From contig JAPSIJ010000023.1 in NCBI GenBank assembly GCA_031178805.1, positions 1 through 14,679 on the forward strand: DNA of 14,679 nt, in the 5' to 3' direction. Source of the DNA: Cellulomonas sp. (GTDB taxonomy: Bacteria > Actinomycetota > Actinomycetes > Actinomycetales > Cellulomonadaceae). The translations under genes were made by a program, and so were the position numbers. Positions 6,288 through 12,272 of this stretch are shown here, piece after piece. The notes under the pieces are model-generated. The model worked only from the letters and a program-made list of their open reading frames with translations. It ran no database searches and was not told the origin of the DNA. The first letter of the stretch is position 1, and each line of letters starts with the position of its first letter.

Positions 6288-6934
6288 CGCGCGAACGCCA
6301 CCTTCCGCTCGAGCATCCCGGCGAGCACGCCCGCGGGGATGGTGATGACCAGGTAGAAGACGCCGACCCCGGCCAGGGCCAGCATGGCCTCGCTGGGGTT
6401 GGCGAGCGCGATCCGGCGGCCGGCCCCGAGCAGCTCGACCACGGCGAAGCCCGCGGCGACCGAGGTGTTCTTGGCCAGCGCGATCAGCACGTTGATGATC
6501 GGCGGGACCACGGACCGGACGGCCTGGGGGAGCACCACCAGGGTGAGCGTCTGGCCGAACGTCAGCCCGATGGCGCGCGCGGCCTCGGCCTGGCCGACGG
6601 GCACGCCGTTGATGCCGGAGCGGACCGCCTCGCAGACGAACGCCGAGGTGTAGGCGGACAGCGCGATCACCGCGGTCCAGAACCCCAGGGGGGGCAGCAC
6701 GCCGAACTGGGGCGCGACGAACACCAGGAAGAAGAACACCAGCGTCAGCGGCGTGTTGCGCAGCACCTCCACGAAGGTGACGGCGATGCCGCGCAGCGCG
6801 GCCACGGGGGAGACCCGCATGGCGGCGAGCACGACGCCTGCGACCAGGGCGAACGCGCCGGACAGCACGGTCAGCCGCAGGGTCGTCCAGAAGCCGCTGA
6901 GGTAGGCCGGCAGGTTGTCGGCGAACAGGTCCAC
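6284..6934 (-). CDS. gluC: Glutamate-type ABC transporter permease GluC
   Basis: First permease of the importer, 216 residues, with about five membrane segments (for example LTVLSGAFALVAGVVLAAM at 21-39). The EAA loop lies at about 102-140 (EAVRSGINGVPVGQAEAARA, then GLT and LPQAVR). The N-terminal LSGFWTTLRLTVLSG pattern is typical of HisM-type amino-acid permeases. The start is GTG 6934-6932, with a good Shine-Dalgarno GAAGGG (6946-6941) six nt before it. It overlaps gluD by 4 nt and is separated from gluB by 81 nt that hold a 14-bp hairpin, so permease expression is probably set below that of the binding protein. Confidence 0.92.
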   Translation of the reverse strand: MDLFADNLPAYLSGFWTTLRLTVLSGAFALVAGVVLAAMRVSPVAALRGIAVTFVEVLRNTPLTLVFFFLVFVAPQFGVLPPLGFWTAVIALSAYTSAFVCEAVRSGINGVPVGQAEAARAIGLTFGQTLTLVVLPQAVRSVVPPIINVLIALAKNTSVAAGFAVVELLGAGRRIALANPSEAMLALAGVGVFYLVITIPAGVLAGMLERKVAFAR

Positions 6935-6964
6935 GCAGGGCCCTTCACGAGTGGGGACGGGGCG

Positions 6965-6997
6965 GGCGCCCGGCCCGCGGGGTGCGGGCCGGGCGCC
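6965..6997 (-). other. 14-bp perfect hairpin between gluB and gluC
   Basis: The arms 6965-6978 (GGCGCCCGGCCCGC) and 6984-6997 (GCGGGCCGGGCGCC) are perfectly complementary, with a 5-nt loop. On the gluB transcript the structure begins 18 nt after the gluB stop and ends 30 nt before the gluC start. No T-tract follows. By analogy with other importers, where the binding protein is made in excess, it likely acts as a partial terminator or a 3'-end stabiliser for gluAB mRNA. Confidence 0.65.
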
Positions 6998-7015
6998 GTG
7001 CGGCGTACCGCGGGA

Positions 7016-7888
7016 TCAGTACCGGTCGACGGCCGGGGGCTCCGGGGTCGGCAGCACGGTGCCGGCGGTCGCCTCCCAGGCCTCGGTCCAGGTGCCGTCC
7101 TCGTAGCTGGCCTCGAGGGTGTCGTTGATCCAGTTGCGGAACTCCGTGTCGTCGAGCGCGAGGCCGATGCCGTAGGGCTCCTCGGTGAACGGCTCGCCGC
7201 GGACCTCGAACGCGTCGTCGTCGGCCGCGAAGCCGGCGAGGATCACGTTGTCGGTGCTCATCGCGTCGACCTGCCCGCCGCGCAGCGGCTCCAGGCAGTC
7301 GGAGTACGCGCCGAACGGCACGACCTCGGTGTCGGGGAAGTTCTCCAGCAGGTTGGCCTCGGGCGTGGAGCCGGAGACGGTGCAGACCTTCTTGCCCGCG
7401 AGGTCCTCCTCGCTCTGGATGTCCTCGTTGTCGGCGAGCGTGAGGATCGACTGGCCGGCCTCGTAGTACGGGCCCGCGAACGACACGACCTCCTTGCGCT
7501 CGTCGTTGATCGTGTACGTCGCGATGACGAGGTCGACCTGGCCGGACTGGATGAACGACTCGCGGTTGGCGGACACGGTCTCGGTCCACTCGATGCCGTC
7601 CTCGGGGATGCCGAGGGCGCCGGCGATGATCTTGCCGATCTCCACGTCGAAGCCCTCGGGCGTGCCGTCGGGCCCGACCAGGCCGAACAGCGGCTGGTCG
7701 AACTTGGTGCCGATGGTGATGGAGCCGGCCTCGGCCAGCTCGGCCATCGTCGAGCCCTCGGGGAAGTCGGCCGCGGCGACGTCCGAGACCTCGGGGCTCG
7801 AGCCCTCGTCGTCCGAGCCGCCGCAGGCGGTCAGGGCCAGCACGGCGGCGGCGGTCAGGGCGACGGGTCCAGCGGTGCGGGTTCTCAT
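7016..7888 (-). CDS. gluB: Glutamate-type ABC transporter substrate-binding lipoprotein GluB
   Basis: A 290-residue extracellular solute-binding protein of family 3. It starts with a lipoprotein signal peptide: basic MRTRTAGPV, a hydrophobic stretch (10-18) and the lipobox LTAC (19-22), so Cys22 should be lipidated and anchored outside the membrane. The mature two-lobed domain includes ITIGTKFDQPLFG, PDGTPEGFDVEIGKIIA, the DLVIATYTINDERKEVVSFAGPY-type region that is the hallmark of the family (about residues 118-140), GKKVCTVSGST and YGIGLA. Two cysteines (in KKVCTVSG and YSDCLEPL) could form a disulfide. The ATG follows GAGGAG (7900-7895) by six nt, 25 nt after gluA. It sits second in the operon, ahead of a strong intercistronic hairpin. 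Glutamate is inferred from the operon type; ligand specificity is not readable. Confidence 0.93.
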   Translation of the reverse strand: MRTRTAGPVALTAAAVLALTACGGSDDEGSSPEVSDVAAADFPEGSTMAELAEAGSITIGTKFDQPLFGLVGPDGTPEGFDVEIGKIIAGALGIPEDGIEWTETVSANRESFIQSGQVDLVIATYTINDERKEVVSFAGPYYEAGQSILTLADNEDIQSEEDLAGKKVCTVSGSTPEANLLENFPDTEVVPFGAYSDCLEPLRGGQVDAMSTDNVILAGFAADDDAFEVRGEPFTEEPYGIGLALDDTEFRNWINDTLEASYEDGTWTEAWEATAGTVLPTPEPPAVDRY

Positions 7889-7913
7889 CGGGATCTCCTC
7901 GGGTCGTGGCGCG

Positions 7914-8708
7914 TCAGTGGGTCAGGATCTTGGACAGGAAGTCGCGCGCGCGGTCGCTGCGCGGCGCGGTGAAGAAGGTCTCGGGGGCGGCCTCCTCGAC
8001 GATCGCGCCGCCGTCCATGAAGACGACGCGGTCGGCGGCGCGGCGCGCGAAGCCCATCTCGTGGGTGACGACGACCATGGTCATGCCCTCGGCGGCGAGG
8101 GCCGTCATGACGTCGAGCACCTCGTTGATCATCTCGGGGTCCAGGGCCGAGGTGGGCTCGTCGAACAGCATCACCTTGGGCTCCATGGCGAGCGCGCGGG
8201 CGATCGCCACGCGCTGCTGCTGGCCGCCGGACAGCTGGGCAGGCAGCTTGTCCGCCTGGCTGGCGACGCCGACCCGCTCGAGCAGGGCCATCGCCCGCTC
8301 CTTCGCCTCGGCCGCGCCGAGCCGGCGCACCTTGCGCAGGCCGAGCGTGACGTTCTGCAGCACGGTGCGGTGCGCGAACAGGTTGAACGACTGGAACACC
8401 ATGCCGACGTCCGCCCGGAGCCGGGCGAGCGCGCGGCCCTCGGCGGGCAGCGGCACGCCGTCCACCGTGATGGTGCCGGACTCGATGGTCTCCAGGCGGT
8501 TGATCGTGCGGCAGAGGGTCGACTTGCCGCTGCCGGACGGGCCGATGACGACGACCACCTCGCCGCGGCGCACGGTGAGGTTGATGTCCTGCAGGACGTG
8601 CAGCGCACCGAAGTGCTTGTCGACGTGGTCGAGGACGACCAGGGGGTCGCCGGGGTGCTGGGGGGCAGCGCCGGGCTCGCGGGCCGGGGCCGGGTCGGGC
8701 TGTGCCAT
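7914..8708 (-). CDS. gluA: Glutamate-type ABC transporter ATPase GluA
   Basis: ATP-binding subunit powering the GluBCD importer, peripheral on the inner face of the membrane. In 264 residues it has Walker A GPSGSGKST (56-64), the Q-loop Gln106 (GMVFQSFNLF), signature LSGGQQQR (159-166), Walker B VMLFDEP with D-loop SALDP (179-191) and the switch His216 (VVTHEMGFA). This is the canonical polar amino-acid transporter ATPase (GlnQ/HisP type). The first 22 residues are a Pro/Ala-rich addition before the fold. No spaced Shine-Dalgarno precedes ATG 8708, but TAGGTT ends six nt before it, so the message may be leaderless. It is first in the minus-strand operon and divergent from miaB; a GlnR-type box lies about 45-70 nt upstream. 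Confidence 0.95.
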   Translation of the reverse strand: MAQPDPAPAREPGAAPQHPGDPLVVLDHVDKHFGALHVLQDINLTVRRGEVVVVIGPSGSGKSTLCRTINRLETIESGTITVDGVPLPAEGRALARLRADVGMVFQSFNLFAHRTVLQNVTLGLRKVRRLGAAEAKERAMALLERVGVASQADKLPAQLSGGQQQRVAIARALAMEPKVMLFDEPTSALDPEMINEVLDVMTALAAEGMTMVVVTHEMGFARRAADRVVFMDGGAIVEEAAPETFFTAPRSDRARDFLSKILTH

Positions 8709-8714
8709 CCCTGG

Positions 8715-8720
8715 AACCTA
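8715..8720 (-). promoter_or_regulatory. Putative gluA promoter -10 (TAGGTT), leaderless arrangement
   Basis: On the minus strand TAGGTT (8720-8715) is followed by six nt and then ATG, so a start 7 nt after the hexamer would fall on the A of the start codon. An alternative is TAACAC (8734-8729) with GTGACC (8757-8752) at 17-bp spacing, which would give a leader of about 14 nt and place the -35 inside the GlnR box. I favour the first because no Shine-Dalgarno is present. Confidence 0.45.
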
Positions 8721-8752
8721 AGGGGCCGGTGTTACGGGCGCCAGCGCTTCAG

Positions 8753-8779
8753 GTCACAGATCGGAAACGTTCTGGTCAT
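8753..8779. promoter_or_regulatory. GlnR-type nitrogen-control box upstream of gluABCD
   Basis: GTCAC (8753-8757), 6 nt, GAAAC (8764-8768) is an exact match to the actinobacterial GlnR consensus gTnAc-n6-GaAAc. A third correctly phased half-site follows after another 6 nt: GTCAT (8775-8779), four of five. The box is centred about 50-60 nt upstream of gluA, a usual place for activation by this OmpR-type nitrogen regulator, in front of a nitrogen-source importer. It also lies 65-90 nt upstream of miaB. Function is inferred. Confidence 0.7.
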
Positions 8780-8829
8780 GTGCGGCTCCAGTCCGGTTCA
8801 GGCGCGCCCGGCCCGGCGGGTGCCGGACG

Positions 8830-8835
8830 TACCCT
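8830..8835 (+). promoter_or_regulatory. Putative miaB promoter -10 (TACCCT), near-leaderless
   Basis: TACCCT fits TANNNT and ends 8 nt before the miaB ATG, so transcription would start zero to two nt before the start codon. No Shine-Dalgarno lies in this gap, which supports leaderless translation. No clear -35 is seen. Confidence 0.4.
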
Positions 8836-8843
8836 TGTCGGCG

Positions 8844-10448
8844 ATGAGCACGACGACCACGCCCCCCGTCCTCGCCGCCCTGCCCGACGCCCCCGCGCCG
8901 GCCGCGGGCGCCCCCGCGCGCACGTACCTGGTCAAGACCCTCGGCTGCCAGATGAACGTGCACGACTCCGAGCACATGGCCGGCATGCTGGAGCAGGCGG
9001 GCTACGTCCCCGCGACGGCCGAGGCGGCGGCCGCCGAGGAGGCGGACGTCATCGTGATCAACACCTGCGCGGTGCGGGAGAACGCGGCCGACAAGCTCTA
9101 CGGCAACCTCGGCCGGCTGGCGGGCACCAAGCGCGCCCGCCCCGGCATGCAGATCGCCGTCGGCGGCTGCCTGGCCCAGAAGGACCGGTCGGGCATCGTC
9201 GAGCGCGCGCCGTGGGTCGACGTCGTGTTCGGCACCCACAACCTCGACGTGCTGCCGGTGCTGCTGGAGCGCGCCCGGCACAACGAGGCGGCCGAGGTCG
9301 AGATCGAGGAGTCCCTCAAGGTCTTCCCGTCCACGCTACCGACCCGGCGCGAGTCCGTGTACGCGGGCTGGGTGTCGATCAGCGTCGGCTGCAACAACAC
9401 CTGCACCTTCTGCATCGTGCCGCACCTGCGCGGCAAGGAGCGCGACCGGCGGCCCGGCGACGTGCTCGCCGAGGTGTCGGCGCTCGTGGACCAGGGCGCG
9501 ATCGAGGTCACGCTGCTCGGCCAGAACGTGAACTCCTACGGCGTCGAGTTCGGCGACCGGGGCGCGTTCGCGAAGCTGCTGCGCGCCGCCGGCGCGGTCG
9601 ACGGCCTGGAGCGGCTGCGGTTCACGTCGCCGCACCCGGCGGCGTTCACCGACGACGTGATCGCCGCGATGGCCGAGACGCCCGCCGTGATGCCGAGCCT
9701 GCACATGCCGCTGCAGTCCGGCTCCGACCGGGTGCTGCGCGCGATGCGCCGGTCCTACCGGTCGGAGAAGTTCCTCGGCATCCTCGACCGCGTGCGCGCG
9801 GCGATGCCGGACGCCGCGATCACCACCGACATCATCGTCGGCTTCCCGGGCGAGACCGAGGAGGACTTCGCCGAGACGCTGCGCGTGGTCGAGGCGTCGC
9901 GGTTCTCCTCGGCGTTCACGTTCCAGTACTCGCCGCGCCCCGGCACGCCGGCCGCCGACCTGCCGGACCAGCTGCCCAAGGCCGTCGTCCAGGAGCGGTA
10001 CGAGCGGCTGATCGCGCTGCAGGACCGCATCGGCCTGGAGGAGGCGCAGCGCCAGGTCGGCCGCACCGTCGAGGTGCTGCTCGCCGAGGGCGAGGGCCGC
10101 AAGGACGGCGCCACCCGCCGGCTCTCGGGCCGCGCGGCGGACAACCGCCTGGTGCACCTCGCGCTGCCCGCCGACCTGGCGGCGTCCGCCGCGCCCCGGC
10201 CGGGCGACCTCGTCACGGTCGACATCACCCGCGCGGCGCCGCACCACCTGGAGGCGGACTCCGCCGTGCAGGGCGGCACGTTCGCCGTCCGGCGCACCCG
10301 GGCGGGCGACGCCTGGCAGCGGGTGCAGGAGGGCGGCGAGGAGCACGCGCACGGCGGGGCGGGCGACGCCTGCGGGACCGGCGCGCCGGCCGGCCCGGCG
10401 GCGCCGGTGCTGCTCGGGCTGCCGACGATCGGCCGCGCGCGCTCCTGA
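8844..10448 (+). CDS. miaB: tRNA-2-methylthio-N6-dimethylallyladenosine synthase MiaB
   Basis: Radical SAM methylthiotransferase that turns i6A37 of tRNAs reading UNN codons into ms2i6A37. In 534 residues, domains are: UPF0004 with auxiliary-cluster cysteines Cys35 (LGCQMN), Cys75 (NTCAVREN) and Cys109 (GGCLAQ); radical SAM core with CNNTCTFC (Cys183, Cys187, Cys190); the LGQNVNSYG, SPHP, LQSGSDRVL and FPGETEEDF motifs; and a TRAM RNA-binding domain from about 405 to 475. A variable 60-residue tail rich in Gly, Ala and Pro follows, so the protein is longer than the usual 440-510. ATG 8844 is chosen because the conserved fold starts near residue 27 and a -10-like element lies just upstream. 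It is divergent from gluA and convergent with the YbjN pair. The partner prenyltransferase gene miaA is not in the window. Confidence 0.97.
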   Translation: MSTTTTPPVLAALPDAPAPAAGAPARTYLVKTLGCQMNVHDSEHMAGMLEQAGYVPATAEAAAAEEADVIVINTCAVRENAADKLYGNLGRLAGTKRARPGMQIAVGGCLAQKDRSGIVERAPWVDVVFGTHNLDVLPVLLERARHNEAAEVEIEESLKVFPSTLPTRRESVYAGWVSISVGCNNTCTFCIVPHLRGKERDRRPGDVLAEVSALVDQGAIEVTLLGQNVNSYGVEFGDRGAFAKLLRAAGAVDGLERLRFTSPHPAAFTDDVIAAMAETPAVMPSLHMPLQSGSDRVLRAMRRSYRSEKFLGILDRVRAAMPDAAITTDIIVGFPGETEEDFAETLRVVEASRFSSAFTFQYSPRPGTPAADLPDQLPKAVVQERYERLIALQDRIGLEEAQRQVGRTVEVLLAEGEGRKDGATRRLSGRAADNRLVHLALPADLAASAAPRPGDLVTVDITRAAPHHLEADSAVQGGTFAVRRTRAGDAWQRVQEGGEEHAHGGAGDACGTGAPAGPAAPVLLGLPTIGRARS

Positions 10449-10461
10449 GCCGCGCGCTGCC

Positions 10462-10486
10462 GGCCGCTGCGGGCGGCCCGGCCGCC
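10462..10486. terminator. GC dyads between convergent miaB and YbjN genes, possible bidirectional terminator
   Basis: GGCCGC/GCGGCC (10462-10467 and 10473-10478, 5-nt loop) overlaps a second palindrome GGCGGCC-c-GGCCGCC (10472-10486). The two are mutually exclusive foldings within the 43-nt gap between convergent stops. No T-tract is present. The position suits termination from both sides. Confidence 0.4.
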
Positions 10487-10491
10487 GGCGG

Positions 10492-11004
10492 TCAGACCTG
10501 GGGCGGCAGCAGCGAGTCGAACGACGCGAACGCCTGCACGCCGGTGCCGAGCCCGCACGAGACCAGCTGGTCGAGCTGCTCCTCGGTGACGCCGTGCTCC
10601 AGGTCGGTGGACACCTCGCTGTAGACGGCGAGCTGCCCCTCCTCCTCGCGGAGGTAGAGCTTCGGCCAGATGCGCTCGCGGTTCCAGTCGTTCAGCGCCA
10701 GGGTCACCGACCGGCGGCTGTCCACCGGCAGCTGCCGGTGCCAGCGGCCGCGCACCTGGAGGATCTCCCGCTGCTCGCCGAGCAGCAGGAACCAGAACCG
10801 GGAGTCGTTCCACACGCCCGTCAGGTCGCCGTCCTCGTCCACCCGGTAGTGGTACCCGCGGGCGCCCAGGGACGCGGCGACGCGGTCGCGGGTGATCGGG
10901 GTCGGCCGGGCCTGCACGGGCACGCGCCGCTCGGCCGCGGGGGCCGGGGCGGTGCGCTCGCCGAGCACCCGGGACAGCCAGCCCGGCGTCCGCGGGGCGG
11001 TCAC
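10492..11004 (-). CDS. YbjN-domain protein (copy 1)
   Basis: A 170-residue soluble protein with a YbjN-like domain, a fold resembling type III secretion chaperones; no biochemical role is established for actinobacterial members. Recognisable features shared with its two neighbours are YHYRVDEDGDLTGVW (51-65), EILQVRGRWHR (80-90), WNRERIWPKLYLR (107-119) and TDLEHGVTEEQL (133-144). The first 35 residues are variable and Pro/Ala/Arg-rich, with a hydrophobic patch PGWLSRVLG. GTG 11004 is preferred to longer frames because it overlaps the stop of the upstream YbjN gene (GTGA), predicting coupled translation; longer versions would only be shadow sequence. There is no own Shine-Dalgarno. It is the second gene of a two-gene minus-strand unit converging on miaB. 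Confidence 0.88.
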   Translation of the reverse strand: MTAPRTPGWLSRVLGERTAPAPAAERRVPVQARPTPITRDRVAASLGARGYHYRVDEDGDLTGVWNDSRFWFLLLGEQREILQVRGRWHRQLPVDSRRSVTLALNDWNRERIWPKLYLREEEGQLAVYSEVSTDLEHGVTEEQLDQLVSCGLGTGVQAFASFDSLLPPQV

Positions 11005-11576
11005 GGGGCCACCGCCGCGGGGTCGGGGTACAGGTCGTCGATCGCGTCGAAGAACGTGCTCGACGACGACAGCCCGCAGAACAGCACCTGGCTCAGCTGC
11101 GCGTCGGTCGCGCCGTGCTCCAGGTCGGTCGACACCTCGGCGACGACGTGCACCATCCCGTTGTCCCGGACCCGCACGTAGGCCTTCGGCCAGATGCGCT
11201 CGGCGTTCCACTCGGTGCAGGCGTCGAGCACCTCCTCGAGCCGCTCGATGGTGATCTCGCGGTGCCACTGCCCGCGCACCTGCAGGATCTCGCGGTGCTC
11301 GCCGAACAGGAAGAAGTAGAACAGCCGCCCGCGCCACAGCCCGCCGAGGTCGCCGTCGTCGTCGACGAAGTAGTGGAAGTCGTTGCGCTCGAACCACTGC
11401 ACGATCCGCTCGGACGACAGCGGCGTGGGGCGGCCGTCGTCCACCGCGACGCCGGCGGGGCCGCCGCCCGGGCGCAGGCCGCCGCGACCGGGGTTGGGCG
11501 GCACGGGACCCGTCTCGTGGCCGGACGCGGGGCGGTCGGGCCCGCGGCGTGGCCGGCGGTTCCGGAACAGACCCAT
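11001..11576 (-). CDS. YbjN-domain protein (copy 2)
   Basis: A 191-residue paralogue of the flanking genes. After a basic and Pro/Gly-rich start (MGLFRNRRPRRG, to about residue 50), the domain shows FHYFVDDDGDLGGLW (67-81), a run of aromatics FYFFLFG (86-92), EILQVRGQWHR (96-106), WNAERIWPKAYVR (123-135) and TDLEHGATDAQL (150-161). ATG 11576 is chosen over the longer frame because its MGLF start parallels the MGFF start of the divergent copy, and because TATGGT ends exactly six nt upstream, giving a leaderless message. It overlaps copy 1 by 4 nt. Function is unknown; an adaptor or chaperone-like role is possible from the fold and from the Hsp90 gene nearby. Confidence 0.88.
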   Translation of the reverse strand: MGLFRNRRPRRGPDRPASGHETGPVPPNPGRGGLRPGGGPAGVAVDDGRPTPLSSERIVQWFERNDFHYFVDDDGDLGGLWRGRLFYFFLFGEHREILQVRGQWHREITIERLEEVLDACTEWNAERIWPKAYVRVRDNGMVHVVAEVSTDLEHGATDAQLSQVLFCGLSSSSTFFDAIDDLYPDPAAVAP

Positions 11577-11582
11577 GGCGAC

Positions 11583-11588
11583 ACCATA
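11583..11588 (-). promoter_or_regulatory. Leaderless promoter of the YbjN pair (-10 TATGGT)
   Basis: TATGGT (11588-11583, minus strand) fits TANNNT and is followed by six nt and then ATG, so the predicted start is the A of the start codon. There is no Shine-Dalgarno. The -35 is not recognisable, but a short palindrome sits in its place (11601-11614). Confidence 0.55.
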
Positions 11589-11600
11589 CGCGCGCGCGCC

Positions 11601-11614
11601 CGGCACGCCAGCGT
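11601..11614. repeat. Small palindrome in the -35 region of the YbjN pair promoter
   Basis: GCACGC-CA-GCGTGC is a perfect 6-bp inverted repeat with a 2-nt centre. Its centre lies about 31 nt before the predicted start of copy 2 and about 65-70 nt upstream of the -10 of the divergent copy. It could be an operator; in such GC-rich DNA a chance palindrome is also plausible. Confidence 0.3.
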
Positions 11615-11674
11615 GCGCGGGCAGGTTCACGCGGGCGGGCGGACGCAGCACCCGGTCGCGCCGCGCGGCGGGGT

Positions 11675-11680
11675 TAGGCT
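11675..11680 (+). promoter_or_regulatory. Putative promoter of the YbjN-Hsp90 unit (-10 TAGGCT)
   Basis: TAGGCT within GGTTAGGCTC is a very common actinobacterial -10 form. Transcription would start near 11687, leaving a leader of about 87 nt before the third YbjN gene. The -35 is weak. Neither CIRCE nor the HAIR repeat (CTTGAGT-N7-ACTCAAG) occurs here, so no known heat-shock operator is seen for the Hsp90 gene. Confidence 0.45.
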
Positions 11681-11773
11681 CGGTCGAGGGCGGACCCCCG
11701 GGTGCCGCCACCTGCAGTGTTGTCGTGCCGCGCGGTCCCGCCCGCGCCGCACCGGGCGAGGACGAGGACGGAC

Positions 11774-12262
11774 ATGGGGTTCTTCACGAAGCCGGACGGC
11801 GAGGGCGCGGTCCCCGCACCGCAGGCGCTCTCGCACCAGCGGATCATCGACGTGCTCGAGGCGCGCGACATGCAGTACGGCGTCGACGACGACGGCGACA
11901 TCGGCGGCTGGTGGGACGGCCACCTCTTCTTCTTCTTCCGGATGGGCGGCCAGCAGGAGTACCTGCAGACCCGCGGCCGGTGGAACCGGCGGGTGGGCGT
12001 CGAGCAGTACGCGCGCGTGGTCGACCTGGTGAACACCTGGAACTCGGAGAAGCTCTGGCCGAAGGGCTACGTCCGCGCCGAGGGCGACGTGGTCGGCGTG
12101 TACGCCGAGCACACCGTCGACTACGAGCACGGGCTCACCGACGAGCAGCTGGACCTGCACCTGGCGTGCGGGATCACCACCGCGCTCAGCCTGTTCGAGC
12201 ACCTGGACGAGCAGTTCCCGGACGAGGCCGCCGCGGCCCGCGCCGCCGACACGAGCGCGTGA
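11774..12262 (+). CDS. YbjN-domain protein (copy 3), first gene of the Hsp90 unit
   Basis: A 162-residue YbjN-like protein, divergent from its two paralogues. Matching blocks are MQYGVDDDGDIGGWW (33-47), FFFFRMG (52-58), EYLQTRGRWNR (62-72), WNSEKLWPKGYVR (89-101) and VDYEHGLTDEQLD (115-127). It has the shortest N-terminus of the three and an acidic/Ala-rich C-terminus. ATG 11774 has GAGGA (11764-11768) five nt upstream and begins MGFF, like copy 2. Longer frames add Arg/Cys-rich sequence without support. Only 10 nt separate its stop from the Hsp90 start, with no Shine-Dalgarno for the latter, so the two are probably coupled. This suggests the YbjN protein and the Hsp90 work together. The biochemical role is unknown. 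Confidence 0.9.
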   Translation: MGFFTKPDGEGAVPAPQALSHQRIIDVLEARDMQYGVDDDGDIGGWWDGHLFFFFRMGGQQEYLQTRGRWNRRVGVEQYARVVDLVNTWNSEKLWPKGYVRAEGDVVGVYAEHTVDYEHGLTDEQLDLHLACGITTALSLFEHLDEQFPDEAAAARAADTSA

Positions 12263-12272
12263 CCGCTCGCCG

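Noticed and set aside
7494..8843. Plus-strand frame continuous with miaB that would extend it by 450 codons
   Set aside because: It is antisense to gluB and gluA and has no MiaB-like sequence before ATG 8844.
11577..11773. CIRCE or HspR/HAIR heat-shock operators upstream of the Hsp90 unit
   Set aside because: No TTAGCACTC-type or CTTGAGT-type inverted repeats are present.
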